A stretch of DNA of 64,000 bases from Holophagaceae bacterium (GTDB lineage Bacteria; Acidobacteriota; Holophagae; Holophagales; Holophagaceae): the NCBI GenBank assembly GCA_016710635.1, contig JADJVL010000008.1, forward strand, positions 191,258-255,257, in the 5' to 3' direction. Positions 8,801 through 17,004 of the stretch are shown piece by piece (position 1 is the stretch's first letter; each line of letters opens with the position of its first letter). The position numbers and the translations under genes were made by a program. The notes beneath the pieces are model-generated. The model saw only the letters and a program-made list of their open reading frames with translations, had not been told where the DNA came from and made no database searches.

Positions 8801-9237
8801 TCACCGCCACCGGCGGGATGGGCGGCGTGCGCAGCGGGCACAGCGCCTCCCTGCTCGGCAACGGCAAGGTGCTGCTGGCGGGGGGCAGCACCACCGGCGC
8901 CACCGGCGGCAGCCTCGCTTCAGCGCTGCTCTACGACCCCGCCGCGGGGACCTTCGCCCCGACCGGTCCCCTGGCGGTGGCGCGTTCGGGCCACACGGCC
9001 ACGCTCCTCGCCGACGGCAAGCTCCTCGTCGCCGGCGGCGTGAACAACGACCCCTTCACCAGCGCGGAACGCTATGACCCTGGCACCGGCTCCTTCCTGA
9101 CCGCCGACAGCCTGGGAACGGCGCGCTCCTTCCATGCCGCCACGGCCCTGCCCGGCGGCAAGGTGCTCGTCACGGGCGGGTTCAACACCAACGCCAGCAC
9201 GAGCGCCCTCGCCAGCGCCGAGCGCTACGAACCCTGA
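5896..9237 (+). CDS. Ig-repeat and Kelch-repeat surface lipoprotein
   Basis: 1113 residues. I choose TTG 5896 because GGAGG lies 5 bases upstream and it opens a lipoprotein signal with lipobox LALAC (Cys23) and a run of glycines. Six Ig-like units cover about 36-510 (each starting like ITAFTAAPA--VA-G and ending TYTLTVTN). Two putative-Ig (He_PIG-like) units cover 515-685 (LPAGLVLDPGTGVISGTPT). Another Ig-like unit covers 688-775. Seven Kelch repeats (GHTATLLPNGKVLIAGG pattern) run from 776 to the end, enough for a seven-bladed beta-propeller. It is probably anchored in the outer membrane and binds a ligand or surface. It overlaps the end of a convergent small gene by 13 bp. The architecture is seen directly; the binding partner is unknown. 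Confidence 0.85.
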   Translation: MRFKTPSVSPALAFLFLFLALACGGGGGGGGTTTPPPATPPVIAAFTATPPTVTAGQASTLAWTVTGASALSLNQGIGAVSGTALAVSPAATTTYTLTATGPGGTATGAATVTVVPAPAIASFTAAPGTVSAGGSGILTATFTNGTGSVDNGIGVVASGVGVSTGALAASRTYTLTVTNAAGATTTRTATVEVTAVSVSPVLPASPVRTTGTTTTFTATVGGTPDTTLVWSASAGAITQAGVWTAPATPGTATITAASTAHPATTASTLATVVSAPAITGFSAAPATVAPGAASTLTAVFSNGSGTVDNGIGSVISGVGVATGPLAASRTYTLTVTNAAGTAASASTTVTVGSDVEILAFTATPATLTAGESATLAPTFVNAASASIDGGVGAVISGATYAVTPAATRTYTLTALGSGGPVTRTATVTVVAAPVITAFTAAPALVATGGSAVLTATFSSGTGAVDAGIGPVASGVGAPTGPLAATVTYTLTVTNAAGRSTTATATVTVLDPPASLVYGTNPASYPRTLPIPANAPTSSGGLVASYAVLPALPAGLVLDPGTGVISGTPTTLTATAVYTITAANAAGSTTAGLTLTVVEAPPRALTYTFMTSTYTTGNTIPANLPQSAGGPVLSYAVAPALPTGLGLNTGSGAITGTPTAITPQAIYTVTATNLAGSTTADLSIKVVPPGPTITLQPLDASGIFGGTATFTVAATGATALTYQWQKDGVPIGGATGPSHTTPPLSGADQGARFRALVFDAYGSQDTSTEALLTVTGVFVPAGVMGSARAGHAAVALADGKVLLSGGYSGITYLASSEAYDPTTGLFTTKGAMSIGRVGHTATLLPNGKVLIAGGAGGFGYAATAELFDPATGQFTPTGGMASARAGHTATLLPSGKVLIAGGFTGALYLDGAELYDPATGFFTPTGSLGSPRVGLTATLLPNGKVLVAGGRNGNTYHATAELYDPATGLFTATGGMGGVRSGHSASLLGNGKVLLAGGSTTGATGGSLASALLYDPAAGTFAPTGPLAVARSGHTATLLADGKLLVAGGVNNDPFTSAERYDPGTGSFLTADSLGTARSFHAATALPGGKVLVTGGFNTNASTSALASAERYEP

Positions 9238-9410
9238 TTAGAAGGCCCCGCAGGGGGCGGCGCAAAGACGCCGCCCCCCAGGCCGCCGGGCCAGGCCGAG
9301 AAATCCCGGGGCGTGCGGCGGCACCCGAGGCAGCGGCCGTCGTCGCCCAGGGCGCAGACGCGGATGCAGGGGCCTGGCCCCTCCTGGCCATCTGCCGAGC
9401 CACCCGACAT
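9225..9410 (-). CDS. DUF1289 small cysteine-rich protein
   Basis: 61 residues. The core PCIRVCALGDDGRCLGCRRT with a following FSAWPG matches the DUF1289 pattern of four Cys (C-x3-C-x8-C-x2-C) and a Trp, probably a small metal-binding protein of unknown role. Its ATG overlaps the stop of the upstream Omp85 barrel fragment as TGATG, which suggests translational coupling, and it has no good ribosome site of its own. Its 3' end contains the hairpin at 9253-9278 and overlaps the convergent Kelch gene by 13 bp. The C-terminal tail beyond the motif is unconserved-looking. Confidence 0.7.
   Translation of the reverse strand: MSGGSADGQEGPGPCIRVCALGDDGRCLGCRRTPRDFSAWPGGLGGGVFAPPPAGPSNQGS
9253..9278. 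terminator. GC-rich hairpin after the Kelch lipoprotein gene
   Basis: A 10-bp perfect stem (gggggcggcg / cgccgccccc) with loop caaaga, 15 bases after the Kelch gene stop. It has no T tail. On the other strand it falls inside the DUF1289 coding end. Confidence 0.6.
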
Positions 9411-9893
9411 CAGAACTGGAATCCCGCGGAGATGAGCACGCCGTGCAGTTCCGTCTCGCGCTCCTCCCGGCTCCGGGCCTTCCCGAAGATGCGCTTCACG
9501 TCCGCGGCGTATTCGATCTTGATGGGGATGCCGAGCTTGAAGATTAGGCCGAGGCCCAGTGCGGTGCGGAAGGGAGGATATGGGGCCGCGGTCTTCGCCG
9601 GGGTGCCGGGAGCCGGCTCTCCCGGCGCGCAGGGATCTCGTAGACCTGTCCCGAATCGCACGAAGGCCTCCCCACAACCAAGGGAAAATGGACCGGGAAG
9701 CGGTACTCGATGTTGATCAAGGGCCAAGCCCTGGCCGCCCAGTGGAGTCAGCGCCGTGACCTGATTTGCCGTCCGGCCAGACCATCTGTAATTCCGGCCC
9801 GTTGCCGGGTCGAGGATCAGGCATCGCAGGCGCGGGCCAAGGGAGTCTGGCTCCACGCCTCGGTGGGTGAAATGGCCGCCGGCGAAAAACCGC
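9410..9893 (-). pseudogene. Frameshifted C-terminal barrel part of the Omp85 gene
   Basis: This stretch completes the beta-barrel of the upstream Omp85-family gene but is out of frame with it. Read with three one-base corrections it gives KLPLSERFFAGG, then GQGLALINIEYRFP, then GEAFVRFGTG, and it ends in the outer-membrane terminal signal ISAGFQF. The apparent indels are an extra base in the G3 run at 9903-9905, an extra base in the G3 run at 9721-9723, and a missing base in the C4 run at 9670-9673 (plus-strand view). All are in homopolymers, so either the assembly has errors or the gene is decaying. Its stop overlaps the DUF1289 start. Confidence 0.7.
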
Positions 9894-12584
9894 TCAGATA
9901 GCGGGAAGTTTTCGGCAGACGGCGGTGGTCGAGCCGGCGACCCCGAGCCTCACTCCCAGCACCACGACGCCGGCGGCGGCGTTATAGCCGATCGGCCAGT
10001 TCCACTGGTGGCGAACGTCCAGCTTCACAAAGCTGCTGTTGGTGGAAGTCCCAAACAACTGGTTGGCCAGCTCCAGCTTTACGGTGAACAAGGTGCCCCG
10101 GGTTGGGTCGAAGGAACTGTCCCTCTTGTCCCGGATGAACCGGACGAATGGAGCCGAGATGATCACGCGCCCATCGGGAATTTTCGCCGACTTGAACAGG
10201 TCGCTCTTGAATTGAGCGGCGATCGCCTCGACAGGTTCAATGCGGCTCCGTACTTCCACTCTTTCGTATCGATGGCCGACCTGCACCGTGCGTTGGAGAT
10301 CAAGGTTCCAATCGAAGGTGTTGACCACGCGCCGCTTCGGCACTTCATAGACCGATTGGCGCTCCACGATGTAAGCCGCTTCGACCCGGTACTGGACACG
10401 GTCTGGAATCCAATTCCCAAGGAAGGCCGGAGAAAACCGGGGATCCGAGTATCCGAGGGAATAGATATCCACGGAACGCGCAAATTCTCCGGTCGGAAAG
10501 AGCTTCCGCAGGCCTTCGCTGTTGATAGTGGCGTCCCCCGCCCGGATGCCGAAATCCACGCTGCGGCCCATGCCGCCCACGTTCAGGCGCTGCACGCCGG
10601 TGCCGAAGTGGTAGCCCTGGCTGCGGTCATAGCCGAAGGAGTGGCTGAGGACCCACGGGTTCCGCTCGACGAGCTTGAGGGCCAGGCTGCCTTCGTCCTG
10701 CTCCGACAACGCCTCCAGGCTCACCCGCTGGAAGGCGCCGAGGTTGGCGATCCGAGCCTGGGCCTGGCCAAGGCCCGCGGGGGAGAGCGGCTTGCCCGGC
10801 TCGAGTTCGGCTTCCCGGAGGACCGCCCGGGCCCGGGTGTTGTCGCTGCCCTGCACCACCAGCCGCTCGACCTGGGCCTTGGGCGCGTCCGGGATGGTCA
10901 GCTGGATCCGCAGGCTGCCGCCGTCCTCCTGGAAGTCCAGGTCCTCCCGGGGCTTCTGGACGCCGAGGGAGGAGAGCCGGGCGCGCATGGCGGCCACCGC
11001 CAGCACCAGGTCGCCCTTCACGTACGGGATGGGGCGATCGGTCTTGAAGACGAGGGTCGTGACTCCTTCCGCCGCCGGACGCCGTTCGATGCGGGCGCGG
11101 ATGCCCGCGGTGAGGGGGCGATCGCTTTCGAAGACCCGCACGCTGCCGTCCGCGGGCTCCAGGTCCCGCTGCCGGGGCGGGCGGTCCCCGAGGAGGGGCA
11201 GGAGATCCTCGCCGAAGGCCCAGGCATCCAGTTGGGGATCGTCCGGCAGGCCGACCTGGAGCTCCGTGAGTTCCCGCTGCGGCCCTTCCTTGATGATGAA
11301 GGTCTGGCTCCACCGGCCCCGCTCCAGCAAAGGGACCGCGCGGCGCACGCGGATCTCGCTGTAGCCCCGGCGCAGATAGTGGGCCTTGATGCGGTCCTCC
11401 AGCCCCTGGAGCAGGTCCGGATTCGCCTTGGGCACCCCCACGCCCCAGAAGCCCAAGGGCAGGTTCGCCGCCTTCTGCAGATCCTTCTCCGGGATCGCCT
11501 CGTTCCCTTCGAAGCGCACTTCCGAAAGGACCACCGGCGCCCCGGGCTTCATGAGGTAGGTGACGCGGACCCTTTCGGGACGCTCCGCGGTGCCCTCCAG
11601 GATGTCCCGCCGGTGGGACACCACCGGATCGAGGTAGCCCCGGTTGCGGAGGTTGCGGAAGATCCGCCGGTCGCCTTCGTCCAGCAGCTCCGGGCCGTAG
11701 CGCTCCGCCCGGGCGAGGGGCGCGAGCTCGGCGATGCCGCCAAAGCCCAGAGTGGCGCCCTCCGCCTTCAGCTCCACCACCGGGCCCGGATCCACCTGCA
11801 GGCGCAGGGTGCCATCCGGCTGATATTGGAACTCGGCGCGCCATTCGTAGCGGTGATCCTTCAGGAAGCGCTTCCGGAGCCGTGCGAGGGCTTCACGGCG
11901 GAAGGTGAGCGTCCAGAGCGTCTGCCCGGGGACGGCCTCCACGAGCTTCCAGAGCCTCGCCTCCCCGTAGGGCCCAGCCCGGCCGTCGAGGGCCAGGCGA
12001 AGGATGCGCGCCGGCGCACCCCGCCGGAGGGTGATGGCGAGGCCGGCGCCCTGGGCGGCCTCGGCGAGGGCGACGGTGGCCGCGGGATAGCCTTCGGCGC
12101 GGAGCATCTGCTCGGCCCGGTCCCGCCACGCTTCCCGGCGGGCCGCGCCGGCGCGGATGCCGCGGCGGAGTTCAGGCAGGATCCGCCGGTACTCCTTCCG
12201 CGTGCCTGGCCCATCGTCTGAGATGGTCCAGCTCTTCAGCAATGGCCAGGGAACGACCCGGATCCGGCCGACGGAGCCAGCCGGGCCCGCCTCGAAGGCG
12301 CTCTGGACGTCGCGGAAGCGGTCCGTGGCCCGCACCGCCGAAACCGCCACGGCGAAGCTCGCCTGGTCCTGGAAGCGGCCGGCGGCGGCGCGGGCATAGG
12401 CCTGATCGTCCCGGTCCCCGCCTTCCACGACCAGTTGGAGGCTCGGAGCCTGGGGAGCCTTGGGGACCGGCGGGGTCCGCGGCGGGATCGGAGCCTGGGC
12501 CTGGACGGGCGTCTGAAGCGCGACGAGGAGCACCCCACGCGCCAGGCATGTTGCCGTCACGGGGGCTCGGGCGCGGATGCCCAT
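9894..12584 (-). CDS. Omp85-family (BamA/TamA-like) outer membrane protein, barrel end frameshifted
   Basis: 896 residues in the open part; with the downstream fragment the full protein would be about 1055. A signal peptide occupies residues 1-30. POTRA-like beta-alpha units follow, for example VVLSEVRFEGNEAIPEKDLQKA near 370 and QVERLVVQGSDNTRARAVLREAELEPG near 585. The surface-antigen barrel starts near 650 (LVERNPWVLSHSFGYDRSQGYHFGTG). The frame ends at VCRKLPAI where the conserved LPLSERFFAGG should follow. The family inserts or exports beta-barrel proteins or lipids at the outer membrane. The unusual N-terminal 150 residues and five or more POTRA-like units argue for a specialised paralog, not the essential BamA. 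It lies 10 bases downstream of the STAS gene, probably in one transcript. If the frameshift is real, the product would lack the last strands. Confidence 0.8.
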   Translation of the reverse strand: MGIRARAPVTATCLARGVLLVALQTPVQAQAPIPPRTPPVPKAPQAPSLQLVVEGGDRDDQAYARAAAGRFQDQASFAVAVSAVRATDRFRDVQSAFEAGPAGSVGRIRVVPWPLLKSWTISDDGPGTRKEYRRILPELRRGIRAGAARREAWRDRAEQMLRAEGYPAATVALAEAAQGAGLAITLRRGAPARILRLALDGRAGPYGEARLWKLVEAVPGQTLWTLTFRREALARLRKRFLKDHRYEWRAEFQYQPDGTLRLQVDPGPVVELKAEGATLGFGGIAELAPLARAERYGPELLDEGDRRIFRNLRNRGYLDPVVSHRRDILEGTAERPERVRVTYLMKPGAPVVLSEVRFEGNEAIPEKDLQKAANLPLGFWGVGVPKANPDLLQGLEDRIKAHYLRRGYSEIRVRRAVPLLERGRWSQTFIIKEGPQRELTELQVGLPDDPQLDAWAFGEDLLPLLGDRPPRQRDLEPADGSVRVFESDRPLTAGIRARIERRPAAEGVTTLVFKTDRPIPYVKGDLVLAVAAMRARLSSLGVQKPREDLDFQEDGGSLRIQLTIPDAPKAQVERLVVQGSDNTRARAVLREAELEPGKPLSPAGLGQAQARIANLGAFQRVSLEALSEQDEGSLALKLVERNPWVLSHSFGYDRSQGYHFGTGVQRLNVGGMGRSVDFGIRAGDATINSEGLRKLFPTGEFARSVDIYSLGYSDPRFSPAFLGNWIPDRVQYRVEAAYIVERQSVYEVPKRRVVNTFDWNLDLQRTVQVGHRYERVEVRSRIEPVEAIAAQFKSDLFKSAKIPDGRVIISAPFVRFIRDKRDSSFDPTRGTLFTVKLELANQLFGTSTNSSFVKLDVRHQWNWPIGYNAAAGVVVLGVRLGVAGSTTAVCRKLPAI

Positions 12585-12594
12585 GGCACCGGGT

Positions 12595-12930
12595 TCAGAA
12601 GGCGGCGAGGGACTCTTCCTCGGTGTCCTTCACGTCGAAGACCGAATGGAGGCTGGTCATCGTGATCAGGCTGAAGATGCGGCTGTTCATGCCGCAGATC
12701 TTCAGCTCCCCGCCCTTGTTCTTGATGCTGGTGAAACAGCCCACCAGTTCGCCGACGCCGGACGAGTCGAGGTAGCTGACCTTCGAGAAGTTGATGAGGA
12801 CCTTGCGAGAGCCCTGGTCCAGGGTGGTGCGCACGGCCTCGCCCAGCTCCTGATCGCCGTCCCCCAGGGTGATCTTGCCCTCGGGGTAGAGGATCGTGAC
12901 GTCGTTGTGGGTGCGGGTGGTCATTTTCAT
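12595..12930 (-). CDS. STAS-domain anti-sigma-factor antagonist-like protein
   Basis: 111 residues from ATG 12930, which has GAGGA 5 bases upstream; a longer 132-residue reading exists but has no ribosome site. The whole protein is one STAS domain (SpoIIAA type). ITLGDGDQELGEAV is followed by KVLINFSKVSYLDSSGVGELVG, where the serine of DSSG is the usual phosphorylation site for a partner kinase of the anti-sigma type. It probably takes part in partner-switch control of a sigma factor or of a cell-surface response. It heads the leftward Omp85-DUF1289 cluster and is divergent from a receiver-domain regulator. No anti-sigma kinase lies in the window. Confidence 0.85.
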   Translation of the reverse strand: MKMTTRTHNDVTILYPEGKITLGDGDQELGEAVRTTLDQGSRKVLINFSKVSYLDSSGVGELVGCFTSIKNKGGELKICGMNSRIFSLITMTSLHSVFDVKDTEEESLAAF

Positions 12931-13052
12931 GGGCATCCTCGCGGGTTGTTCCGGGAGTGTAGCAACCCGGGAACGCAAGGCAATAGCACTCACTGATTTC
13001 CGCCGATATGCTGCCTCTTCGGACTCCCGCCAGCCCTGAGCGAACCTCCCCC

Positions 13053-13784
13053 ATGCCCAAAGCCTTTCTGCCCACCCTCGGCGCCCCCGGCCACATCCTG
13101 GCGGTGGACGACCAGCCGGACAACCTCCGGGTCCTGTCCCTGGAGCTGCGGAGCCATCCCTTCATCCTGACGGTGGCCGCCGGCGCCGAGGAGGCCCTGG
13201 CCTACTGCGCCCGCCAGAGTTTCGAAGGCATCCTCCTGGACGTGAGCCTCCCTGGCATGGACGGCGTTGAACTTTGCCGGAAGATCCGCACCGGCGCCCT
13301 CAATTCCCGGACCCCCATCATCTTCCTCAGCGCCTTGCGGGTCGGGGACGACTGGGTGGCGAAGGGGCTGGAAGCCGGCGGCCTGGACTACCTCACCAAG
13401 CCCTATGCCTTCCAGGAGCTGCTGGCCAAGCTGAAGCTGATGGTGCGCCTTTGCCGGCAGGAACTGGCCCTGCTGAACGAAGCCCGCCAGCGCACCCTCC
13501 TGGAAGTGGCCGGCGGCGCCGCCCACGAACTGGCCCAGCCCCTGGCCACCGCGCGCATCCTGGCGGACCTCCTGGTGGACGGCGGCGGGTCCTTGAATCC
13601 CCCCCAGGCCCGGGCCCTGCGGGACAGCCTGGACCACGCCTGCACCATCCTGCGCAAGCTCCAGGACCTGGACGGCTACGCCACCAAGCCCTACGCCCGG
13701 GGCGACATCCTGGACCTGGACGAAGCCAGCCCGGGTGAGACCACCGCGAGCTTCCCCGTCCCCGAGGAGCTGCCGCCGGACTGA
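13053..13784 (+). CDS. Response regulator with HisKA-like C-terminal helix pair, no ATPase
   Basis: 243 residues from ATG 13053; an upstream ATG at 13008 would add 15 residues and neither has a strong ribosome site. Residues about 10-130 form a receiver domain: HILAVDDQPDN acid pair, LLDVSLPGMDG phospho-acceptor Asp and YLTKPY lysine. Residues 150-215 look like a histidine-kinase dimerisation helix pair with AAHELAQPLATAR, an H-box with a potential phospho-His. No HATPase domain follows; the protein ends in an acidic tail. It may therefore act as a phosphotransfer or scaffold protein and not as a kinase. It is divergent from the STAS gene and is followed 68 bp later by ispG. Confidence 0.75.
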   Translation: MPKAFLPTLGAPGHILAVDDQPDNLRVLSLELRSHPFILTVAAGAEEALAYCARQSFEGILLDVSLPGMDGVELCRKIRTGALNSRTPIIFLSALRVGDDWVAKGLEAGGLDYLTKPYAFQELLAKLKLMVRLCRQELALLNEARQRTLLEVAGGAAHELAQPLATARILADLLVDGGGSLNPPQARALRDSLDHACTILRKLQDLDGYATKPYARGDILDLDEASPGETTASFPVPEELPPD

Positions 13785-13852
13785 AGCGGCGGCCTTCCGA
13801 TAGACTGGACCTTCGGCCCCCGCTATTCAGAAGGGCCGCCGCGCGAGGCCCC

Positions 13853-14956
13853 ATGTCGGAACTGCTCCAGCCCCTCTCTCCCCGCCGCAGGACCCGCCAG
13901 ATCATGGTGGGCAAGGTGCCGGTGGGCGGAGACGCCCCCATCAGCGTCCAGAGCATGACCAAGACGGACAGCCGGGACGTGGAGGCCACTGTCGGCCAGA
14001 TCTACAGCTACGCCGGGGCCGGCTGCGAGATCGTGCGGGTGAGCGTGCCCACCAAGAAGGCCGGCGAGGTCTTCCACGAGATCGTCGCCCGCAGCCCCAT
14101 CCCCATCATCGCTGACATCCACTTCGACTACCGGCTCGCCCTGGTGGCCGCGGACGGCGGCGCCGCCTGCCTGCGCATCAATCCCGGCAACATCGGCGGC
14201 CAGGACCGGGTCCGCGCCGTGGTGGACAAGGCCGGCGAGAAGGGCATCCCCATCCGCATCGGCGTCAACGGCGGCAGCCTGGAGAAGGACCTGCTGGAGA
14301 AGTTCGGCACCGCCACCCCCGAGGCCATGGTGGAAAGCGCCCTGCGTCACCTGGAGATGCTGGAGAAGGAAGGCTTCTACAACACCAAGATCAGCCTCAA
14401 GGCCAGCGACGTGGTGCGCACGGTGGCCGCCTACCGGCTGCTGGCGAAGCAGGTGGACTATCCCTTCCACCTGGGCGTCACCGAGGCGGGCACGCCCTTC
14501 GGCGGCACCATTCGATCCAGCATTGGAATGGGCATCCTGCTGGCCGAAGGCATCGGCGACACCATCCGCGTATCGCTCACCGGCGAAGGCGAGGACGAGT
14601 GCCGGGTCGGCCACGAGATGCTGCGGGCCCTGGCGCTCCGCGAAGGGGGCATCCGCATGGTGAGCTGCCCTTCCTGCGGCCGCGTCCAGATCGACCTGAA
14701 CCGGGTGGCCAACGAGATCGAGGCGGGCCTGAAGGCCATCAACCACGAAGGCATCACCTACGCCGTCATGGGCTGCGTGGTGAATGGCCCCGGCGAGGCC
14801 AAGGACGCGGACCTGGGCGTGGCGGGCGGCGCCGGGGAAGGCCTCATCTACCGCAAAGGCGAACTCATCCGGAAAGTGAAGGAGGAGGACCTGGTCCCCG
14901 CCTTCCTGGAAGAGGCGCGGAAGTACAAGCTGGAACTCGAGACCACCGGTGCCTGA
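13853..14956 (+). CDS. ispG: 4-hydroxy-3-methylbut-2-enyl diphosphate synthase
   Basis: 367 residues, the usual length of the bacterial single-module form. IspG converts methylerythritol cyclodiphosphate to HMBPP in the MEP isoprenoid pathway using a 4Fe-4S cluster. The N-terminal TIM-barrel motif VPVGGDAPISVQSMTKTDS and HLGVTEAGTP are present. The three cluster cysteines are at 272 and 275 (CPSCGR) and 308 (MGCVVNGPGE), with the NGPGE motif intact. The next gene, yidD, starts as GTG overlapping its last codons by 8 bp, so the two are probably cotranscribed. This is one of the surest calls in the window. Confidence 0.97.
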   Translation: MSELLQPLSPRRRTRQIMVGKVPVGGDAPISVQSMTKTDSRDVEATVGQIYSYAGAGCEIVRVSVPTKKAGEVFHEIVARSPIPIIADIHFDYRLALVAADGGAACLRINPGNIGGQDRVRAVVDKAGEKGIPIRIGVNGGSLEKDLLEKFGTATPEAMVESALRHLEMLEKEGFYNTKISLKASDVVRTVAAYRLLAKQVDYPFHLGVTEAGTPFGGTIRSSIGMGILLAEGIGDTIRVSLTGEGEDECRVGHEMLRALALREGGIRMVSCPSCGRVQIDLNRVANEIEAGLKAINHEGITYAVMGCVVNGPGEAKDADLGVAGGAGEGLIYRKGELIRKVKEEDLVPAFLEEARKYKLELETTGA

Positions 14957-15365
14957 GGCGAAGGCCGACGCCATGCCGACCGCCGTGTGGAAGCTCTGGA
15001 TGCTGGACCATCCCTTCCTCGTGCTCTTCGCCTACCTGTGCGTGGAAGCCCTGCTGCCGGTGCGCCTGCAGCCTTCCGCCTGGATCTGCCGGGCCTCCAT
15101 CCGCGCCTATCAGATCACCCTCAGCCCCTTCCTCGGCGCGGCCTGCAAGTTCCACCCCAGCTGCAGCCACTACGGCCTGGGCTGCGTCCGGACCCACGGC
15201 ACCTTGAAGGGCGGCATCCTCACGGCCATGCGCCTGATCCGCTGCTCGCCCCTCACGGAAGGCGGCGTGGATCCCGTGCCCGACCGGCCCGAAAGCGCCG
15301 CCTGCCCGCGCTGCGGGACGAAGCATCCGGGACCGCTGGAGCCGACGCCCTTCGCGGTGAAATAG
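14949..15365 (+). CDS. yidD: YidD membrane protein insertion efficiency factor
   Basis: 138 residues from GTG 14949; ATG 14973 is an alternative start. The family core is clear: IRAYQITLSPFLGAACKFHPSCSHYGLGCVRTHG followed by GGILTAMRLIRCSP, including the cysteines of the CxFxPSCSxYG motif. YidD is a small inner-membrane-associated protein thought to help YidC/Sec insertion. The N-terminal 40 residues and the C-terminal CPRCGTKH tail extend beyond the usual 70-90 residues. The second cysteine pair may bind metal. It normally sits between rpmH/rnpA and yidC; here it is beside ispG. Confidence 0.92.
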   Translation: MPEAKADAMPTAVWKLWMLDHPFLVLFAYLCVEALLPVRLQPSAWICRASIRAYQITLSPFLGAACKFHPSCSHYGLGCVRTHGTLKGGILTAMRLIRCSPLTEGGVDPVPDRPESAACPRCGTKHPGPLEPTPFAVK

Positions 15366-15400
15366 GAACCGGGAAACAGGAATCCAGACGCAGGATCGGC

Positions 15401-16894
15401 TCAGCCGAAGAGCCCGCCCTTCTTCTTCCCGCCCCCGAACAGCCCGCCCAGCACGCCGCGGATGACCTGTCGGCCGATGGCGGAGCCCGCGGCGCGGACG
15501 GCGCTCTTGCCGAAGGCCTCCAGCATCCCCATGCGGCCGCTTTCCTTCGACGCGGCCTGCTCCGCCTTCTCCGCCTCGGTCTGGACCTTGGTGGCCTCCG
15601 CCTGCTTCGCGGAAGCTTCGGCCTTGGCCTTCAGCAGCTCGAAGGCGCTCTCCCGGTCCACCACCTTTTCGTACACGCCGGCCACCAGGGAACCGGCGAG
15701 AACGGCCTTGCGCTCCTCGGGGGTGATGGGCGGGAACTGGCTGCGGGGCGGCATCACCAGGGCGCGCTCCACGGGCGTGGGCGTACCCTTCTCGTCCAGG
15801 AAGCTCACCAGAGCCTCGCCCACGGCGAGCTGGGTGATGGCTTCGGCCACGTCCACGCCGGCGTTGGCGCGGAATGTCTCGGCGGCGGCCTTCACCGCCT
15901 TCTGGTCCCGGGGCGTGAAGGCCCGCAAGGCGTGCTGCACCCGGTTGCCCAGCTGGCCCAGCACCTTGTCGGGCACGTCGAGGGGGTTCTGGGTGCAGAA
16001 GTAGATGCCCACGCCCTTGGAGCGCACCAGGCGCACCACCTGTTCGATCTTCGTGAGGAGCGCGTCCGGCGCGTCCTCGAAGAGGAGGTGGGCCTCGTCG
16101 AAGAAGAAGGCCAGCTTGGGCTTCTCCGGATCGCCCACCTCCGGCAGCTGCTCGAAGAGTTCGCTCAGCAGCCAGAGCAGGAAGGTCGCGTAGAGCTTGG
16201 GCGCGTTGATGAGCTTGTCCGCCGCCAGGATGTTGACGATGCCCTTCCCCGACGCGTCCGTCTGCATCAGGTCCTCCAGGTTCAGGGCCGGCTCGCCGAA
16301 GAACTTCTCCGCGCCCTGCTCCTCCAGGGCCAGCAGGCCCCGCTGGATCGCCCCCACGCTGGCGGGCGACACATTGCCGTACTGGGTCTTGAATTCGGCC
16401 GCGTGGTCCCCCAGGAACTGCACCATGGCGCGGAGGTCCTTGAGGTCGAGGAGCAGCATGCCGCTGTCGTCGGCGATGCGGAAGGCCATGGTGAGCACGC
16501 CTTCCTGGATGTCGTTCAGGTTCAGCAGCCGCGCGATGAGCAGAGGCCCCATCTCGCTCACCGTGGTCCGCACGGGATGGCCCTGCTCGCCGAAGACGTC
16601 CCAGAAGGCCACCGGACAGGCCTCGAAGGGGAGGCTTTCGAGTTTCAACAGCGCCTGGCGCTCCTTGAGCTTGGGGTTCTCCGCGCCGGCCCTGGCCATG
16701 CCCGAGAGGTCGCCCTTGATGTCGGCGAGGAAGACCGGCACGCCGATGCGGCTGAAGTGCTCGGCGATGACCCGCAGCGAGACGGTCTTGCCCGTGCCCG
16801 TGGCGCCGGCGATGAGGCCGTGGCGGTTGGCCATGCGGGGATGGAGGGCGAGTTCCAGGTCCCCTGCCTTCGCGATCACCAGCGGATCGGCCAT
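15401..16894 (-). CDS. HerA/YjgR-type DUF853 ATPase
   Basis: 497 residues from ATG 16894 (CAGGAG 7 bases upstream). The Walker A motif GATGTGKT lies near residue 30, Walker B FFFDEAH near 270, and TQNPLDVPDKVLGQLGNRVQHALR is typical of the DUF853 family. These are HerA-like hexameric ATPases, some shown to act on DNA or protein targets; the cellular role is unclear. The C-terminus has an Ala/Glu/Lys-rich coiled-coil stretch (about 400-450) and a glycine-lysine tail (GGLFGGGKKKGGLFG), as in family members. It is convergent with yidD and divergent from the BNR/dockerin gene. Confidence 0.9.
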   Translation of the reverse strand: MADPLVIAKAGDLELALHPRMANRHGLIAGATGTGKTVSLRVIAEHFSRIGVPVFLADIKGDLSGMARAGAENPKLKERQALLKLESLPFEACPVAFWDVFGEQGHPVRTTVSEMGPLLIARLLNLNDIQEGVLTMAFRIADDSGMLLLDLKDLRAMVQFLGDHAAEFKTQYGNVSPASVGAIQRGLLALEEQGAEKFFGEPALNLEDLMQTDASGKGIVNILAADKLINAPKLYATFLLWLLSELFEQLPEVGDPEKPKLAFFFDEAHLLFEDAPDALLTKIEQVVRLVRSKGVGIYFCTQNPLDVPDKVLGQLGNRVQHALRAFTPRDQKAVKAAAETFRANAGVDVAEAITQLAVGEALVSFLDEKGTPTPVERALVMPPRSQFPPITPEERKAVLAGSLVAGVYEKVVDRESAFELLKAKAEASAKQAEATKVQTEAEKAEQAASKESGRMGMLEAFGKSAVRAAGSAIGRQVIRGVLGGLFGGGKKKGGLFG

Positions 16895-17004
16895 GCGGTA
16901 CTCCTGTTCATCCTGGATCCGGGAAGCCTGAAGTGTAGCGAAGGGCCCCTGCCAATCCACTCCCGCCGCCCGGGGCTAGACTGGAGGATTCCCCTGGACG
17001 CCGC

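Noticed and set aside
9867..12221. 784-codon plus-strand frame opposite the Omp85 gene
   Set aside because: The minus-strand frame has a signal peptide, POTRA-like units and barrel features.
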